From assembly GCF_031599675.1 (NCBI RefSeq), contig NZ_CP134223.1:5146001-5210000 (forward strand): a DNA stretch of 64,000 bases, in the 5' to 3' direction. The stretch is from Paenibacillus pedocola (GTDB lineage: Bacteria; Bacillota; Bacilli; Paenibacillales; Paenibacillaceae). Below, piece after piece: positions 19,121 through 27,746 of this stretch. The notes under the pieces were generated by a model. That model did not search any database. It saw only the letters and a program-made list of their open reading frames with translations, and was not told the DNA's origin. The position numbers and the translations under genes are program-made. Each line of letters opens with the position of its first letter. Position 1 is the first letter of the stretch.

Positions 19121-19267
19121 ATATAAACAGAGATATAAACGGAGATATAAACAGAGATATAAACAGAGTTTGAATTAAAGAGAGATACAAGGTGAGTTTG
19201 ATTTAAACAAAGATATAGCTGAGTTTGATTTAAAGAGAGATACAAGCTGAGTTTGATATAAGCAGAG
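19121..19267. repeat. Tandem 12-bp and 28-bp repeats upstream of the lipoprotein gene
   Basis: Four consecutive 12-bp units (ATATAAACAGAG and one-base variants) occupy 19121-19168. Three and a half units of 27-28 bp follow (TTTGATTTAAAGAGAGATAC plus AAGCTGAG) to 19267. Together they make up the leader and probable promoter zone of the lipoprotein gene on the minus strand. Copy number could vary by slippage. Confidence 0.85.
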
Positions 19268-19379
19268 CTTACGGTGATTGCAGCATATACCCTTATTTAA
19301 CCATTTTGATTAGGGTGCAAACGGAATTAGTGAAAATTTTATGTTTCCACATTAGGAGTGGGGGGCGGCGGATTGGCGG

Positions 19380-19866
19380 AATCAACGGGATTTTTCCCTT
19401 TGTTTCTGTGATACCGCGCCGGAGTGGCAGAATCAACGGGATTTTTCCCTTTGTTTCTGCGATATTGCGCCGGAGTGGCAGAATCAACGGGATTTTTCCC
19501 TTTGTTTCTGCGATGTTGCGCCGGATTGACGGAATCAACGGGATTTTTCCCTTTGTTTCTGTGATGTCGCGCCGGATTGGCGGAATCAACGGGATTTTTC
19601 CCTTTGTTTCTGCGATATTGCGCCGGAGTGGCGAAATCAAAGGGATTTTTCCCTTTGTTTCTGCGATGTTGCGCCGGATTGGCGGAATCAATGGGATTTT
19701 TCCCTTTGTTTCTGTGATGTTGCGCCGGATTGGCGAGATCAACGGGATTTTTCCCTTTGTTTCTGCGATATTGCGCCGGAGTGGCGAAATCAACGGGATT
19801 TTTCTCTTTGATTCTGCGATGTCGCGCCGGAGTGGCGGAATCAACGGGATTTTTCCCTTTGATTCT
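19380..19866. repeat. 51-bp minisatellite, about 9.5 copies, open in three frames
   Basis: Contiguous 51-bp units begin at 19380, 19431, 19482 and so on. Each starts AATCAACGGGATTTTTCCC and contains two mini-hairpins (GGGA-TTTT-TCCC and CGCC...GGCG). Variation is concentrated at a few positions. Because 51 is divisible by three, long open frames run through on both strands (17-residue periods such as KGKNPVDSATPAQYRRN on the minus strand). A minus-strand frame from 19971 has a non-repetitive N terminus but no ribosome site, so I do not call a gene. Confidence 0.9.
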
Positions 19867-20004
19867 CTCCGAGGCTACATACTGATCCTCTAATTTAGAT
19901 ACTTTTTGAAGATAGACAGAGATCCACATATTTTCTATAGTCACAAACCTTTTCATAAATAGAAAATACAAGCTCTTTCTTTATTGAAACCGTAAAAAAA
20001 ACGG

Positions 20005-20055
20005 TTTACTTTTCCAAAAGAATATCCTATATTATGAGTGAGTACTCACTCATAA
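20005..20055 (+). promoter_or_regulatory. SigA promoter overlapped by a 24-bp TetR-type operator
   Basis: The promoter is TTTACT (20005-20010), a 17-bp spacer and TATATT (20028-20033). A perfect 24-bp palindrome, half-site TTATGAGTGAGT, covers 20032-20055, overlapping the -10 and the transcript start. This is the classic geometry for repression by the TetR protein encoded as the third gene of the unit. Binding is inferred. Confidence 0.8.
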
Positions 20056-20078
20056 TGATGAGAATCGAGGAGATCGAC

Positions 20079-20810
20079 ATGAATCAAGACACTCCGGTTA
20101 TTACAGTAACCCATGTCAGCAGAGCTTTTGGCAGCAAGGAGGTACTTCGGAATATTAATCTTCAGGTAAATAAGGCAGAAACCTTTGGCCTTCTGGGCCC
20201 ATCCGGCTCCGGCAAAACAACACTGGTGAAGCTTCTTACCGGCATTGATGAGGTTAGCTCAGGCGAAGTGCAGGTCATGGGGGTAAAGATCCCCTCACTG
20301 CCGATGCTGCAGCAAATCGGATATATGGCCCAGTCCGATGCCTTATACACGGAGCTAAGCGCGAAGGAAAATCTGGAGTTTTTCGCCGCCCTCTATGGTC
20401 TTAAAGGCGGAAACCGTACACGGCGGATTGCCGATGTCATGGAACTGGTGAACCTGCAGGAGCATCTTCGTAAACGCGTGGATCAATATTCCGGAGGCAT
20501 GAAGCGGCGCTTGTCGCTGGCCATCGCTCTCCTGCATGAGCCCCCGCTGCTCATTCTTGACGAGCCTACCGTTGGCATTGACCCGGTGCTGCGCCAGTCT
20601 ATCTGGCGGGAGCTGCGGGAGCTAAACCGTCAGGGCACTACCATTGTGCTGACAACTCACGTGATGGACGAGGCCGAGAAATGCGACCGGCTGGGGATGA
20701 TCCGTGACGGTGAGCTGCTCGCTGTAGATACTCCGGCCGGGCTGATGCAGGCGAGCGGCTCCGCAACGATTGAGGAAGCTTTTCTATACTATGGAGGTGC
20801 CCGCAAATGA
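20079..20810 (+). CDS. ABC-2 exporter ATP-binding protein
   Basis: A 243-residue ATPase with Walker A GPSGSGKTT (about residues 39-47), signature YSGGMKRRLSLA, Walker B LLILDEPT and the H-loop TTH. It belongs to the DrrA/CcmA-like drug exporter branch. The ATG at 20079 is chosen for its GAGGAG site; the frame runs back into the operator. Its stop overlaps the permease start by four bases (ATGA). Confidence 0.92.
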   Translation: MNQDTPVITVTHVSRAFGSKEVLRNINLQVNKAETFGLLGPSGSGKTTLVKLLTGIDEVSSGEVQVMGVKIPSLPMLQQIGYMAQSDALYTELSAKENLEFFAALYGLKGGNRTRRIADVMELVNLQEHLRKRVDQYSGGMKRRLSLAIALLHEPPLLILDEPTVGIDPVLRQSIWRELRELNRQGTTIVLTTHVMDEAEKCDRLGMIRDGELLAVDTPAGLMQASGSATIEEAFLYYGGARK

Positions 20811-21838
20811 GAATCCGGGCAATTACAATTCGAATTCTACGGCAGTTTATTCATGATAAACGGACAATGGCGCTGATGTTCATCGCGCCTCTGATCGTGC
20901 TCAGCTTAATGAGCCTGGTGTTCAACGGCGACGCTTATAAACCAAATATCGGCGTTACCGCAGGAGCGGCTGTCTTCACCCCTGACCTGGAAGCGCAAGA
21001 GGCGGCTGTTACCGCATTCGCTACAGCTGAGCTGGGGAACGCTGCACTGAAGGACGGCGAGATTGATGCGCTAATCACAATGGATGGAACCGCTCCCGGT
21101 GTTATGCTGGAAGGCAGCAACCCTACGGCCAACCGGGCTGTCATGCAGGTATTGCAGGAAGCTATGCAGCGGCTGCAGCCTTCAGGCTCCGGACAGATTC
21201 AGCCGGCTGTCAGCTATCTGTACGGCGCTGAGGATATGACCACAATCGACCGTTTCGGTCCGATTATGATCGGCGTCTTCATCTTCTTCTTCGTCTTCCT
21301 GATCGCCGGCGTCTCCTTCCTGCGCGAACGGACGACCGGAACACTGGAGCGCCTGCTCTCCACGCCGCTGAAGCGCTGGGAGATTGTACTCGGTTATGTC
21401 TGCGGCTTCGGCATCTTTACCGTCATTCAGGCGCTGCTGATCTCCTGGTTCTCCATCCAGGTGCTCGGCATTATGATGGCTGGCAGCTTCGGCTATGTGC
21501 TGCTGATGACGCTGCTGCTGGCGGTAACAGCGCTCACTCTGGGTACACTGCTCTCCGCATTTGCCGCCAATGAGCTGCAGATGATCCAGTTCATCCCGCT
21601 GGTCATTGTGCCGCAGATTTTCTTAAGCGGACTGTTCCCGCTTGATACCCTTCCCCTGTGGCTGCAGCGGGTCGGGCTGGCCACACCGATCTATTACGGT
21701 GCACAGGCGCTGATGGATATCATGATCCGCGGCAAAGGCTGGAGCGCTATTGCACTGGAGGTATATGTGCTGATCGGGTTCTCGCTCCTGTTCATGGCAC
21801 TGAATGTTCTTGCCCTGCGCAAGCACCGGAAGATGTAG
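20807..21838 (+). CDS. ABC-2 type permease
   Basis: A 343-residue membrane protein with an N-terminal helix, a large extracytoplasmic region (about residues 45-155), then five helices containing the ABC-2 signature (FLRERTTGTLERLLSTPLKRWEI region, about residues 165-190). It partners the preceding ATPase in an efflux or lipid/drug exporter. The substrate is unknown. Confidence 0.9.
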   Translation: MRIRAITIRILRQFIHDKRTMALMFIAPLIVLSLMSLVFNGDAYKPNIGVTAGAAVFTPDLEAQEAAVTAFATAELGNAALKDGEIDALITMDGTAPGVMLEGSNPTANRAVMQVLQEAMQRLQPSGSGQIQPAVSYLYGAEDMTTIDRFGPIMIGVFIFFFVFLIAGVSFLRERTTGTLERLLSTPLKRWEIVLGYVCGFGIFTVIQALLISWFSIQVLGIMMAGSFGYVLLMTLLLAVTALTLGTLLSAFAANELQMIQFIPLVIVPQIFLSGLFPLDTLPLWLQRVGLATPIYYGAQALMDIMIRGKGWSAIALEVYVLIGFSLLFMALNVLALRKHRKM

Positions 21839-21904
21839 CATGGTGTAATTTGCCCGGCGCCCGTGATACTATTAAGGGATAGCATAAATTTGGAGGACAT
21901 CAAC

Positions 21905-22597
21905 ATGAAGAAGGACAGTGCTGAGCAGCACGAAATAGAGCAATGGATGGAGGAGCTGCTGGCGATTGATGGAGACAAGCAAATGACGCCGAAGCAGATT
22001 TCTATTCTGGAGGCGGCGGTCGAAATCTTCTCCGATAAAGGCTTCTCGGCAGCGTCCACCAGTGAAATTGCCCAAAAGGCCGGAGTAGCTGAAGGGACGA
22101 TTTTCCGCTATTACAAGACGAAAAAGGATCTGCTGCTGTCTATTGTAGGACCGACCATGAGCCGTATGATTGCTCCCTTCGTGATGCGCAATTTTAACGG
22201 TGTGCTGGATATGTCTTTTGAGAGCTATGAGGCGTTTCTGCGGGCCTTTATCCTTAACCGCCTGGAATTTGCCCGCAACAACTTTAAAATTATACGGATT
22301 CTAATTCAAGAGATTCCCTTCCAGCCTGTACTGCGCAAGCATTTTTCCGAGAACATCCTCAGCCAGGTGCTGGAGCGCGTAACCGCTATTACCGAGCATT
22401 TCAAGGCCAAAGGCGAAATTATCGAGGCACCTACGCCAGCTATTATCCGCTTCACGGTCTCTTCGGTGATCGGTTATCTGGTGACCCGCCTGCTGCTGAT
22501 GCCTGAGAAGGACTGGAATGATGAAGAAGAGATCAACCTGATCCTGAGCTTTATGCTCCACGGCATTGGCGGACCAGGACAGCAAGCAGAACAGTAA
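21905..22597 (+). CDS. TetR-family repressor
   Basis: A 230-residue regulator with an N-terminal helix-turn-helix at about residues 27-75 (SDKGFSAASTSEIAQKAGVA, GTIFRYYKTKKDLL) and a helical ligand-binding C-terminal domain. The ATG at 21905 follows GGAGG; an earlier in-frame start at 21863 has no ribosome site. It ends the ABC exporter unit and most likely binds the 24-bp palindrome at 20032-20055, repressing itself and the exporter until a ligand is present. Confidence 0.9.
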   Translation: MKKDSAEQHEIEQWMEELLAIDGDKQMTPKQISILEAAVEIFSDKGFSAASTSEIAQKAGVAEGTIFRYYKTKKDLLLSIVGPTMSRMIAPFVMRNFNGVLDMSFESYEAFLRAFILNRLEFARNNFKIIRILIQEIPFQPVLRKHFSENILSQVLERVTAITEHFKAKGEIIEAPTPAIIRFTVSSVIGYLVTRLLLMPEKDWNDEEEINLILSFMLHGIGGPGQQAEQ

Positions 22598-22700
22598 AGG
22601 CGTTCGAACGCCGGGGATTGCACCTTCCGCGGCAGGACTTATAGCATCAGCGGTGGGGATTGTAGTTCAACGGCGGAGTAACCGTATGATAGACCTTGGG

Positions 22701-22737
22701 GCAGCCCGGAAGTGAATTCTTCCGGGCTGCTTTTTTG
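22701..22737 (+). terminator. Terminator of the ABC exporter-TetR unit
   Basis: Perfect stem GCAGCCCGGAAG / CTTCCGGGCTGC (near-perfect at the loop) followed by TTTTTTG. Confidence 0.9.
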
Positions 22738-22863
22738 TGGAGAATATCACACTGGTCGGAGGATTCCCCGCTGATTCACTCCGCACTTTGAGGCGTACGC
22801 TTGTTCTGCTATGATAAAAGAAACGAACGGCGGTATTAAAGCGATTAAGGATGTGAAGTAAGC

Positions 22864-25800
22864 ATGGGATTTTATGTGCCGGAACGGGTGATCAAGCTGC
22901 TATGCGGCAGCGCATCCTTGGACAAAGGAATAGCCTACCACGAATCAGACATGGTCCGGTTAACTTATATAGAGAATGACGACACGCTTGAATATTCTAA
23001 GTACCGGGCTGAGGTTCAGGGCCTGGAAAATTACGACGTAGCGCTTACGGTCGACAGCGACGGTGATGTGAATGCGGAATGCACCTGTCCTGCTTACTAT
23101 CGCGGCGGAGCATTCTGCCAGCATATTGCAGCTGTGCTCGTGAGCATTCTCCGTCTTGAAGAGGGCGGGGGCACCGGCGGACGGACGGCCGCTTCCAGTC
23201 TTCTGGCCCGGAGAGATTTGCCGGAAACGGCCGGTGTTATTCCACCCCGCTATCCGGGCGCCGGCTCGGCGGAGCGCTCCGGTGACCGCCAGCTCGTAAA
23301 CAGCATGCTGGGCGTGTTCGAGGGCAGCAGCCGTCCGCGCCCAAGCGGGACGGGGACCTATATCGATCTTAGAACACCGCTGCAGGTAGAGTTCATCTGC
23401 AAGCCGGTTTCACTCAGCTATGGCGCACCTATGCTCGGCATTGAACTCAGAATCGGGCCAAAACGCCTCTATATTGTGCAAAAAATCAGAATGTTCCTGG
23501 ACCGGCTTCAACGCGGCGAGCCGTTTGAGTTCTCCAGGCATTTCATCTACGATCCCGCCCTGCACTCGTTCAATACAGAAGACAATACAGTGCTGCTGAA
23601 GCTGATTGAGATTTTTCAGAATGAACAGATCTACCGTGCAGCCGTCAATCCCTATGCAGCACTCTCCGGAGGAATCGGCGGGGAACGACTGCTGGCGGTT
23701 CCGCCTTACTTCTGGGAATCTGTGCTTCCGGCGCTGACCGCTGCCCCCTCTGCCTATTTCCAGCAAGGCAACCTGTCCATGGAAAGACTGCAGATTTCCA
23801 CGGAGGCGCCGCCGCTAAGCTTCCAGTTCGACCAGGCATCTGAGGACGGCTACCGGCTGGATATTCAGGGGATGGCGCAGATTATGGTGCTGGAGGATTA
23901 CGGGCTGGTGCTGTCCGAAGGCAGGCTGCTGAAGCTGCCGGCTGAGGAATGCCGCAGGCTCGCCGAGCTGAAGCGGATGCTGGCAGCCGCCCGCAAAGAC
24001 GGAATCGCGATTGCCCCGGAGCAGATGGAGCCTTTTATGGACAAAGTCATTCCCGGTCTAAAAAAGCTGGGGCACGTGCATATTGCCGAAGCAATTGCGG
24101 ACCGCATTGTCCAGACACAGCTGCAGGCCAGACTCTATCTGGACCGGGTCAGAGACCGGCTGCTGGCCGGCCTTGAATTTCAATACGGCGGCATTGTGAT
24201 TAATCCGCTTGATGAACAGAGCCGTGATCGGGGCAGCGAGGTCATTCTGGTGCGTGACGGGGAGGCCGAACGGCGGATTCTCGAGCTGATGGAGCATGAG
24301 TCTTTTGCCCGGACGGAGGGCGGCTATATCATGAACGATGAAGAGGGAGAATATGATTTCCTCTACCACACGATTCCGCTGCTGGAGCCGCTGCTTCAGG
24401 TGTATGCCACCACTGCCGTCAAAGGCCGAATTGCTGCCGATACCTTCACGCCTAAGGCGGTTTTGACCTGGAACGAAAAGACCGATTGGCTGGAGTTCAA
24501 ATTCGGGATGCAGGGAATACCGGAGGGTGAAATTGTGCTGGTCCTCAAAGCGCTGCAGGAAAAGCGCAGATATTACCGGCTGCCGGACGGAGCGCTGCTG
24601 CCGCTGGAGAGTGCAGAATTCTTAGAAGTGATAGCGTTTATGAACGAGCTGGGGGTACATAGCGTTCCTTTCAACAAGCCCCAGTTCTCCCTGCCTCTAG
24701 TTCATGGCCTGCAGTTGAATCCAGATGCAAAACATGGAGATGCCGTCACGATCGGACGCTCCTTCCGCCGGCTGATGGCCAATATGGCAAGCCCCGAGAA
24801 TCTGGATTTCCCAGTGCCGGACAGTCTGGCTCCCATTCTCCGCGATTATCAGCAGTTCGGATTCCAGTGGCTGAAGACCCTGGCCCACTACCGCTTCGGC
24901 GGCATTCTGGCCGATGATATGGGGCTCGGCAAAACCCTGCAAGCAATCGCCTTTCTGCTCTCGGAGCTGGCAGATATCCGCGAAGGGGGCAAGCCCGCCC
25001 TGATCGTTGCTCCAGCTTCCCTGCTCTACAACTGGCAGAACGAGCTGAAGAAGTTCGCACCCGGAATTAAGGCGGCCATCGCCGACGGGAATCTGAACGA
25101 GCGGAGCAAAGCCGTGCGTAATGCCGCAGGCGCTGACGTGATCATTACGTCTTACCCGCTGCTGCGGAGGGATATTGAGCTGTATGCCCGGCTCTCCTTC
25201 CATACGCTGATTCTGGATGAAGCCCAGATGATCAAGAACCATGCCACCCAGACTGCGCAAGCGGTAAAAATATTGCAGGCACGCTACCGCTTCGCACTTA
25301 CCGGAACACCGGTGGAGAATGCGCTGGAGGATCTCTGGTCCATTTTCAGCGTCGTGTTCCCCGGGCTGTTCCCCGGCAAAAAAGCGTTTCATGACCTGCC
25401 CAGGGAAACAGTCGCCAAGCGGTCCCGGCCGTTTCTGCTGCGCCGCCTGAAAAGCGACGTGCTTAAGGAGCTGCCGGATAAAATCGAATCGCTGCAGGCC
25501 TCCGAGCTGCTGCCGGAGCAGAAAAAGCTGTACGTTGCTTATCTCGCGAGACTTAGGAAAGAAGCACTGAAGCATCTGGATAACGAAGGCTTCGGCCATG
25601 GCCGGATCAAGGTTCTGGCCGGGATTACCCGGCTGCGCCAGCTCTGCTGCCACCCTGCACTTTTCGTTGAAGGCTATGACGGGGGCTCCGCCAAGTTTGA
25701 GCAGCTGCTCGAAATTATTGAGGAATGCCGAAGCTCCGGCAAACGGATGCTGGTTTTCTCCCAATTCACCGAGATGCTCGGAATGATCGGACGTGAGCTT

Positions 25801-26199
25801 GCCCTGCAGGGCATCCAGCATTTCTATCTGGACGGCAAGACACCTGCTTCGCAGCGCGTTGAACTGTGCAACAGGTTCAATGAAGGTGAACGGGACCTGT
25901 TCCTGGTATCCCTGAAAGCGGGCGGAACCGGTCTGAACCTGACTGGAGCAGACACGGTGATCCTGTATGATCTATGGTGGAATCCTGCTGTCGAGCAGCA
26001 GGCTGCTGACCGTGCCCACCGGATCGGGCAGAAAAAAGTAGTCCAGGTAATCCGCCTTGTTGCTCAAGGCACGGTAGAGGACAAAATGTATGAGCTGCAG
26101 CAGAAGAAAAAGAATCTGATTGACGAAGTTATCCAGCCTGGAGAAGAAGCACTATCCACATTGAGCGAGCAGGACATCCGCGAGATTCTCATGATCTGA
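22864..26199 (+). CDS. SWIM zinc-finger SNF2 helicase
   Basis: A 1111-residue SWI2/SNF2 ATPase. An N-terminal SWIM zinc finger has ligands C73, C75, C85 and H87. A SNF2-associated middle domain follows (about residues 150-640). The helicase core carries Walker A DDMGLGKT at about 684-691, the DEAQ box near 783-786, and C-terminal motifs GGTGLNL and AHRIGQ. Such proteins are common single-gene loci in Firmicutes; they translocate on double-stranded DNA and may remodel protein-DNA complexes, but the cellular role is not established. No defence-type neighbours (methylase, nuclease, PLD) are present, so a stand-alone role is more likely. Confidence 0.9.
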   Translation: MGFYVPERVIKLLCGSASLDKGIAYHESDMVRLTYIENDDTLEYSKYRAEVQGLENYDVALTVDSDGDVNAECTCPAYYRGGAFCQHIAAVLVSILRLEEGGGTGGRTAASSLLARRDLPETAGVIPPRYPGAGSAERSGDRQLVNSMLGVFEGSSRPRPSGTGTYIDLRTPLQVEFICKPVSLSYGAPMLGIELRIGPKRLYIVQKIRMFLDRLQRGEPFEFSRHFIYDPALHSFNTEDNTVLLKLIEIFQNEQIYRAAVNPYAALSGGIGGERLLAVPPYFWESVLPALTAAPSAYFQQGNLSMERLQISTEAPPLSFQFDQASEDGYRLDIQGMAQIMVLEDYGLVLSEGRLLKLPAEECRRLAELKRMLAAARKDGIAIAPEQMEPFMDKVIPGLKKLGHVHIAEAIADRIVQTQLQARLYLDRVRDRLLAGLEFQYGGIVINPLDEQSRDRGSEVILVRDGEAERRILELMEHESFARTEGGYIMNDEEGEYDFLYHTIPLLEPLLQVYATTAVKGRIAADTFTPKAVLTWNEKTDWLEFKFGMQGIPEGEIVLVLKALQEKRRYYRLPDGALLPLESAEFLEVIAFMNELGVHSVPFNKPQFSLPLVHGLQLNPDAKHGDAVTIGRSFRRLMANMASPENLDFPVPDSLAPILRDYQQFGFQWLKTLAHYRFGGILADDMGLGKTLQAIAFLLSELADIREGGKPALIVAPASLLYNWQNELKKFAPGIKAAIADGNLNERSKAVRNAAGADVIITSYPLLRRDIELYARLSFHTLILDEAQMIKNHATQTAQAVKILQARYRFALTGTPVENALEDLWSIFSVVFPGLFPGKKAFHDLPRETVAKRSRPFLLRRLKSDVLKELPDKIESLQASELLPEQKKLYVAYLARLRKEALKHLDNEGFGHGRIKVLAGITRLRQLCCHPALFVEGYDGGSAKFEQLLEIIEECRSSGKRMLVFSQFTEMLGMIGRELALQGIQHFYLDGKTPASQRVELCNRFNEGERDLFLVSLKAGGTGLNLTGADTVILYDLWWNPAVEQQAADRAHRIGQKKVVQVIRLVAQGTVEDKMYELQQKKKNLIDEVIQPGEEALSTLSEQDIREILMI

Positions 26200-26255
26200 T
26201 AGACCGCTGGTTCGGGGACTATGCTTCCTCTGAGCTGGTATAGAATGGTTTACCA

Positions 26256-26300
26256 AAAAGAGGGACTTCCAAAGCCGCTTGGCTGTGGAAGTCCCTCTTG
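26256..26300 (-). terminator. Terminator of the 116-residue protein gene
   Basis: Perfect 13-bp stem AAGAGGGACTTCC / GGAAGTCCCTCTT with a T run on the minus strand. Confidence 0.85.
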
Positions 26301-26312
26301 CTCATATTCATA

Positions 26313-26663
26313 CTAGGCCAATTTCTCGTGTGCCACCACCCGATGGACCTCTGCGAGTTGACCATCCGCTTGTTTGCCCCAGACTGAAATGCCGAGCTCC
26401 GTTTCAACGTTCCCGTTGGTTGTGAACATAAATTCGAAAGCATCCAGATCTGCAAAATAGTCCCGGCTCAGCGCTTCATTCGGAGCAACACTCAGTACCT
26501 CACTCACATATAAATTTCTTAATGTATTAAGATAGTGGCCTTCAATCAAAAGGCCGGCTGTGGACACCGAAGACAGGTTGACGATTCTCACTGTTACAGA
26601 CTGGGTAGGCCTAACCCCGGATACAGGATTATTTTCTACCGGTCCAGTGGATAATATAGCCAT
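26313..26663 (-). CDS. Small conserved-looking protein of unknown function
   Basis: A 116-residue soluble protein without signal peptide or membrane segment. It is rich in alternating hydrophobic residues (SVTVRIVNLSSVSTAGLLIEG, FEFMFTTNGNVETELGISVWG), suggesting a single beta-sandwich. The N-terminal half resembles small spore- or exosporium-type proteins, but I cannot name a family. The ATG at 26663 has a strong AAGGAGGAATGAAGGAG leader and the gene has its own terminator, so it is probably expressed. Confidence 0.7.
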   Translation of the reverse strand: MAILSTGPVENNPVSGVRPTQSVTVRIVNLSSVSTAGLLIEGHYLNTLRNLYVSEVLSVAPNEALSRDYFADLDAFEFMFTTNGNVETELGISVWGKQADGQLAEVHRVVAHEKLA

Positions 26664-26892
26664 GCTCCTTCATTCCTCCTTTTCATTCTCCGCTCTATGA
26701 ATCTAAACTTTGACTCTATCGGCGCTTCTAATGAATCGCACAATATACTAATATTCGATTGCTGCATTGTCGGTGTGGACATCCGGCAGCTCCATTCACC
26801 GATACCTCTAAATACGCATATGGTGTTCAAAGGAGAGCATGCTCAGGGAGCTCCGCTTTCCTGAAAGAATGTAAACGGAAGAAGGGAGTTCC

Positions 26893-27198
26893 ATGCCCCC
26901 TCCTGGAAAAGGAAAGAAAACGGGTGTTAAAAAACAACCGGCGAACCCCAAAGCACAAAGCCCGAAAGGGCTGGAATTTGCGGTCGCTGCGCTCCTTTTG
27001 ACAGGCAAGCTGAAGGTAGACTCCATTCAGATGTTTAGAGACGCCTCCCTGCTCGTGAGCCTGGTCGGGAAATATACAACCTTGGATCATTTAAGCGAGA
27101 GCAATGTAGATAAGCTGGTCAGCTTTCTCGATGATAACAGCAGCCTGACGTTAAATGAAATTATGACCGCCTTAAAGAAAAAAGCCGATCTCTCATAA
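26893..27198 (+). CDS. Small basic protein of unknown function
   Basis: A 101-residue protein. A Lys/Pro-rich, positively charged N terminus (about residues 1-25) is followed by a helical domain (FAVAALLLTGKLKVDSIQMF, then SLLVSLVGKYTTLDHLSE and NSSLTLNEIMTALKKK). The ATG follows AAGAAGGGAG. It stands 33 bp upstream of a 41-residue membrane-peptide gene, suggesting a bicistronic unit. No family recognised. Confidence 0.6.
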   Translation: MPPPGKGKKTGVKKQPANPKAQSPKGLEFAVAALLLTGKLKVDSIQMFRDASLLVSLVGKYTTLDHLSESNVDKLVSFLDDNSSLTLNEIMTALKKKADLS

Positions 27199-27231
27199 AA
27201 AATGTTGACGATCAAGGGGGCAAAAGAGCTT

Positions 27232-27357
27232 ATGGGAAATTTGGATTTTGACGGGGAGAATTTTGCCGGTGCCCTGCTGCTGGTAATCGTAATTGCCCTG
27301 CTGATTTATGGCTCCACGGATATTAAAGATCTGACCGCTGCCCCCGCCTCGGATTAA
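27232..27357 (+). CDS. 41-residue single-span membrane peptide
   Basis: Short frame with an acidic N terminus (MGNLDFDGENF), one hydrophobic helix (residues about 12-26, GALLLVIVIALLIYG) and an acidic tail. A GGGGGC stretch about 10 bases upstream may serve as ribosome site. Small one-helix proteins of this kind are frequent in spore-forming bacilli (for example the YjcZ type), but the sequence is not diagnostic. It may be coupled to the preceding gene. Confidence 0.5.
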   Translation: MGNLDFDGENFAGALLLVIVIALLIYGSTDIKDLTAAPASD

Positions 27358-27425
27358 GACCTCTCCTCCCCCAGGTGCCGGACCTGATATTTTTCAAAAA
27401 AAGGAAAAAATTAAGGGATAGCCCC

Positions 27426-27704
27426 TTGCTTTCTCCCAAAAATTCGCTATACTGAAAAAAATCAATATGCAATCGATGAACGGGATAGTAGTGTTTTGGA
27501 TCTAGTCCTCAGCGAGCCGGGAGAGTGGAAACCGGTACAGACCAACCCATGAAGCGCACCCGGGAGATGGACTTCTGAACTGACAGTAGGAAGCCCCGGC
27601 TGAAGACCGTTAACTTATGAGTGGCTAAACCGGCGGTTTAGCAACGAGAGTGGTACCGCGAGCGCAATAAGCCTTCGTCTCTTTTTTGAGATGAGGGCTT
27701 TTTC
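27426..27704 (+). promoter_or_regulatory. Promoter and arginine-type T-box riboswitch for argS
   Basis: The promoter is TTGCTT, a 16-bp spacer and TATACT (27426-27453). The leader shows a Stem I with an internal loop whose 3' side reads GAGAT; AGA at 27565-27567 is the probable specifier codon, matching tRNA-Arg(UCU). The T-box core AGAGTGGTACCGCG is at 27647-27660. The terminator AAGCCTTCGTCTC / GAGATGAGGGCTT plus T run is at 27669-27704. Uncharged tRNA-Arg should stabilise the antiterminator and switch on argS. The specifier was assigned by hand folding. Confidence 0.88.
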
Positions 27705-27746
27705 TTATGCATACATTACGATTCAACATTTCAGGAGGTCATACCC

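Noticed and set aside
19380..19866. CRISPR array
   Set aside because: Units are contiguous 51-bp tandem copies without unique spacers, and no cas gene is present.
19339..19971. A repeat protein gene on the minus strand (210 residues)
   Set aside because: It has a non-repetitive N terminus but no ribosome site, and competing open frames exist on both strands; kept as repeat only.
24697..25821. 374-residue open frame antisense to the SNF2 helicase
   Set aside because: No ribosome site or family signature; it is a shadow of a high-GC coding region whose sense product has all helicase motifs.
22864..26199. Defence island nucleus around the SNF2 helicase
   Set aside because: Typical partners (methylase, nuclease, DUF1998, PLD proteins) are absent; neighbours are an exporter and small unknown genes.
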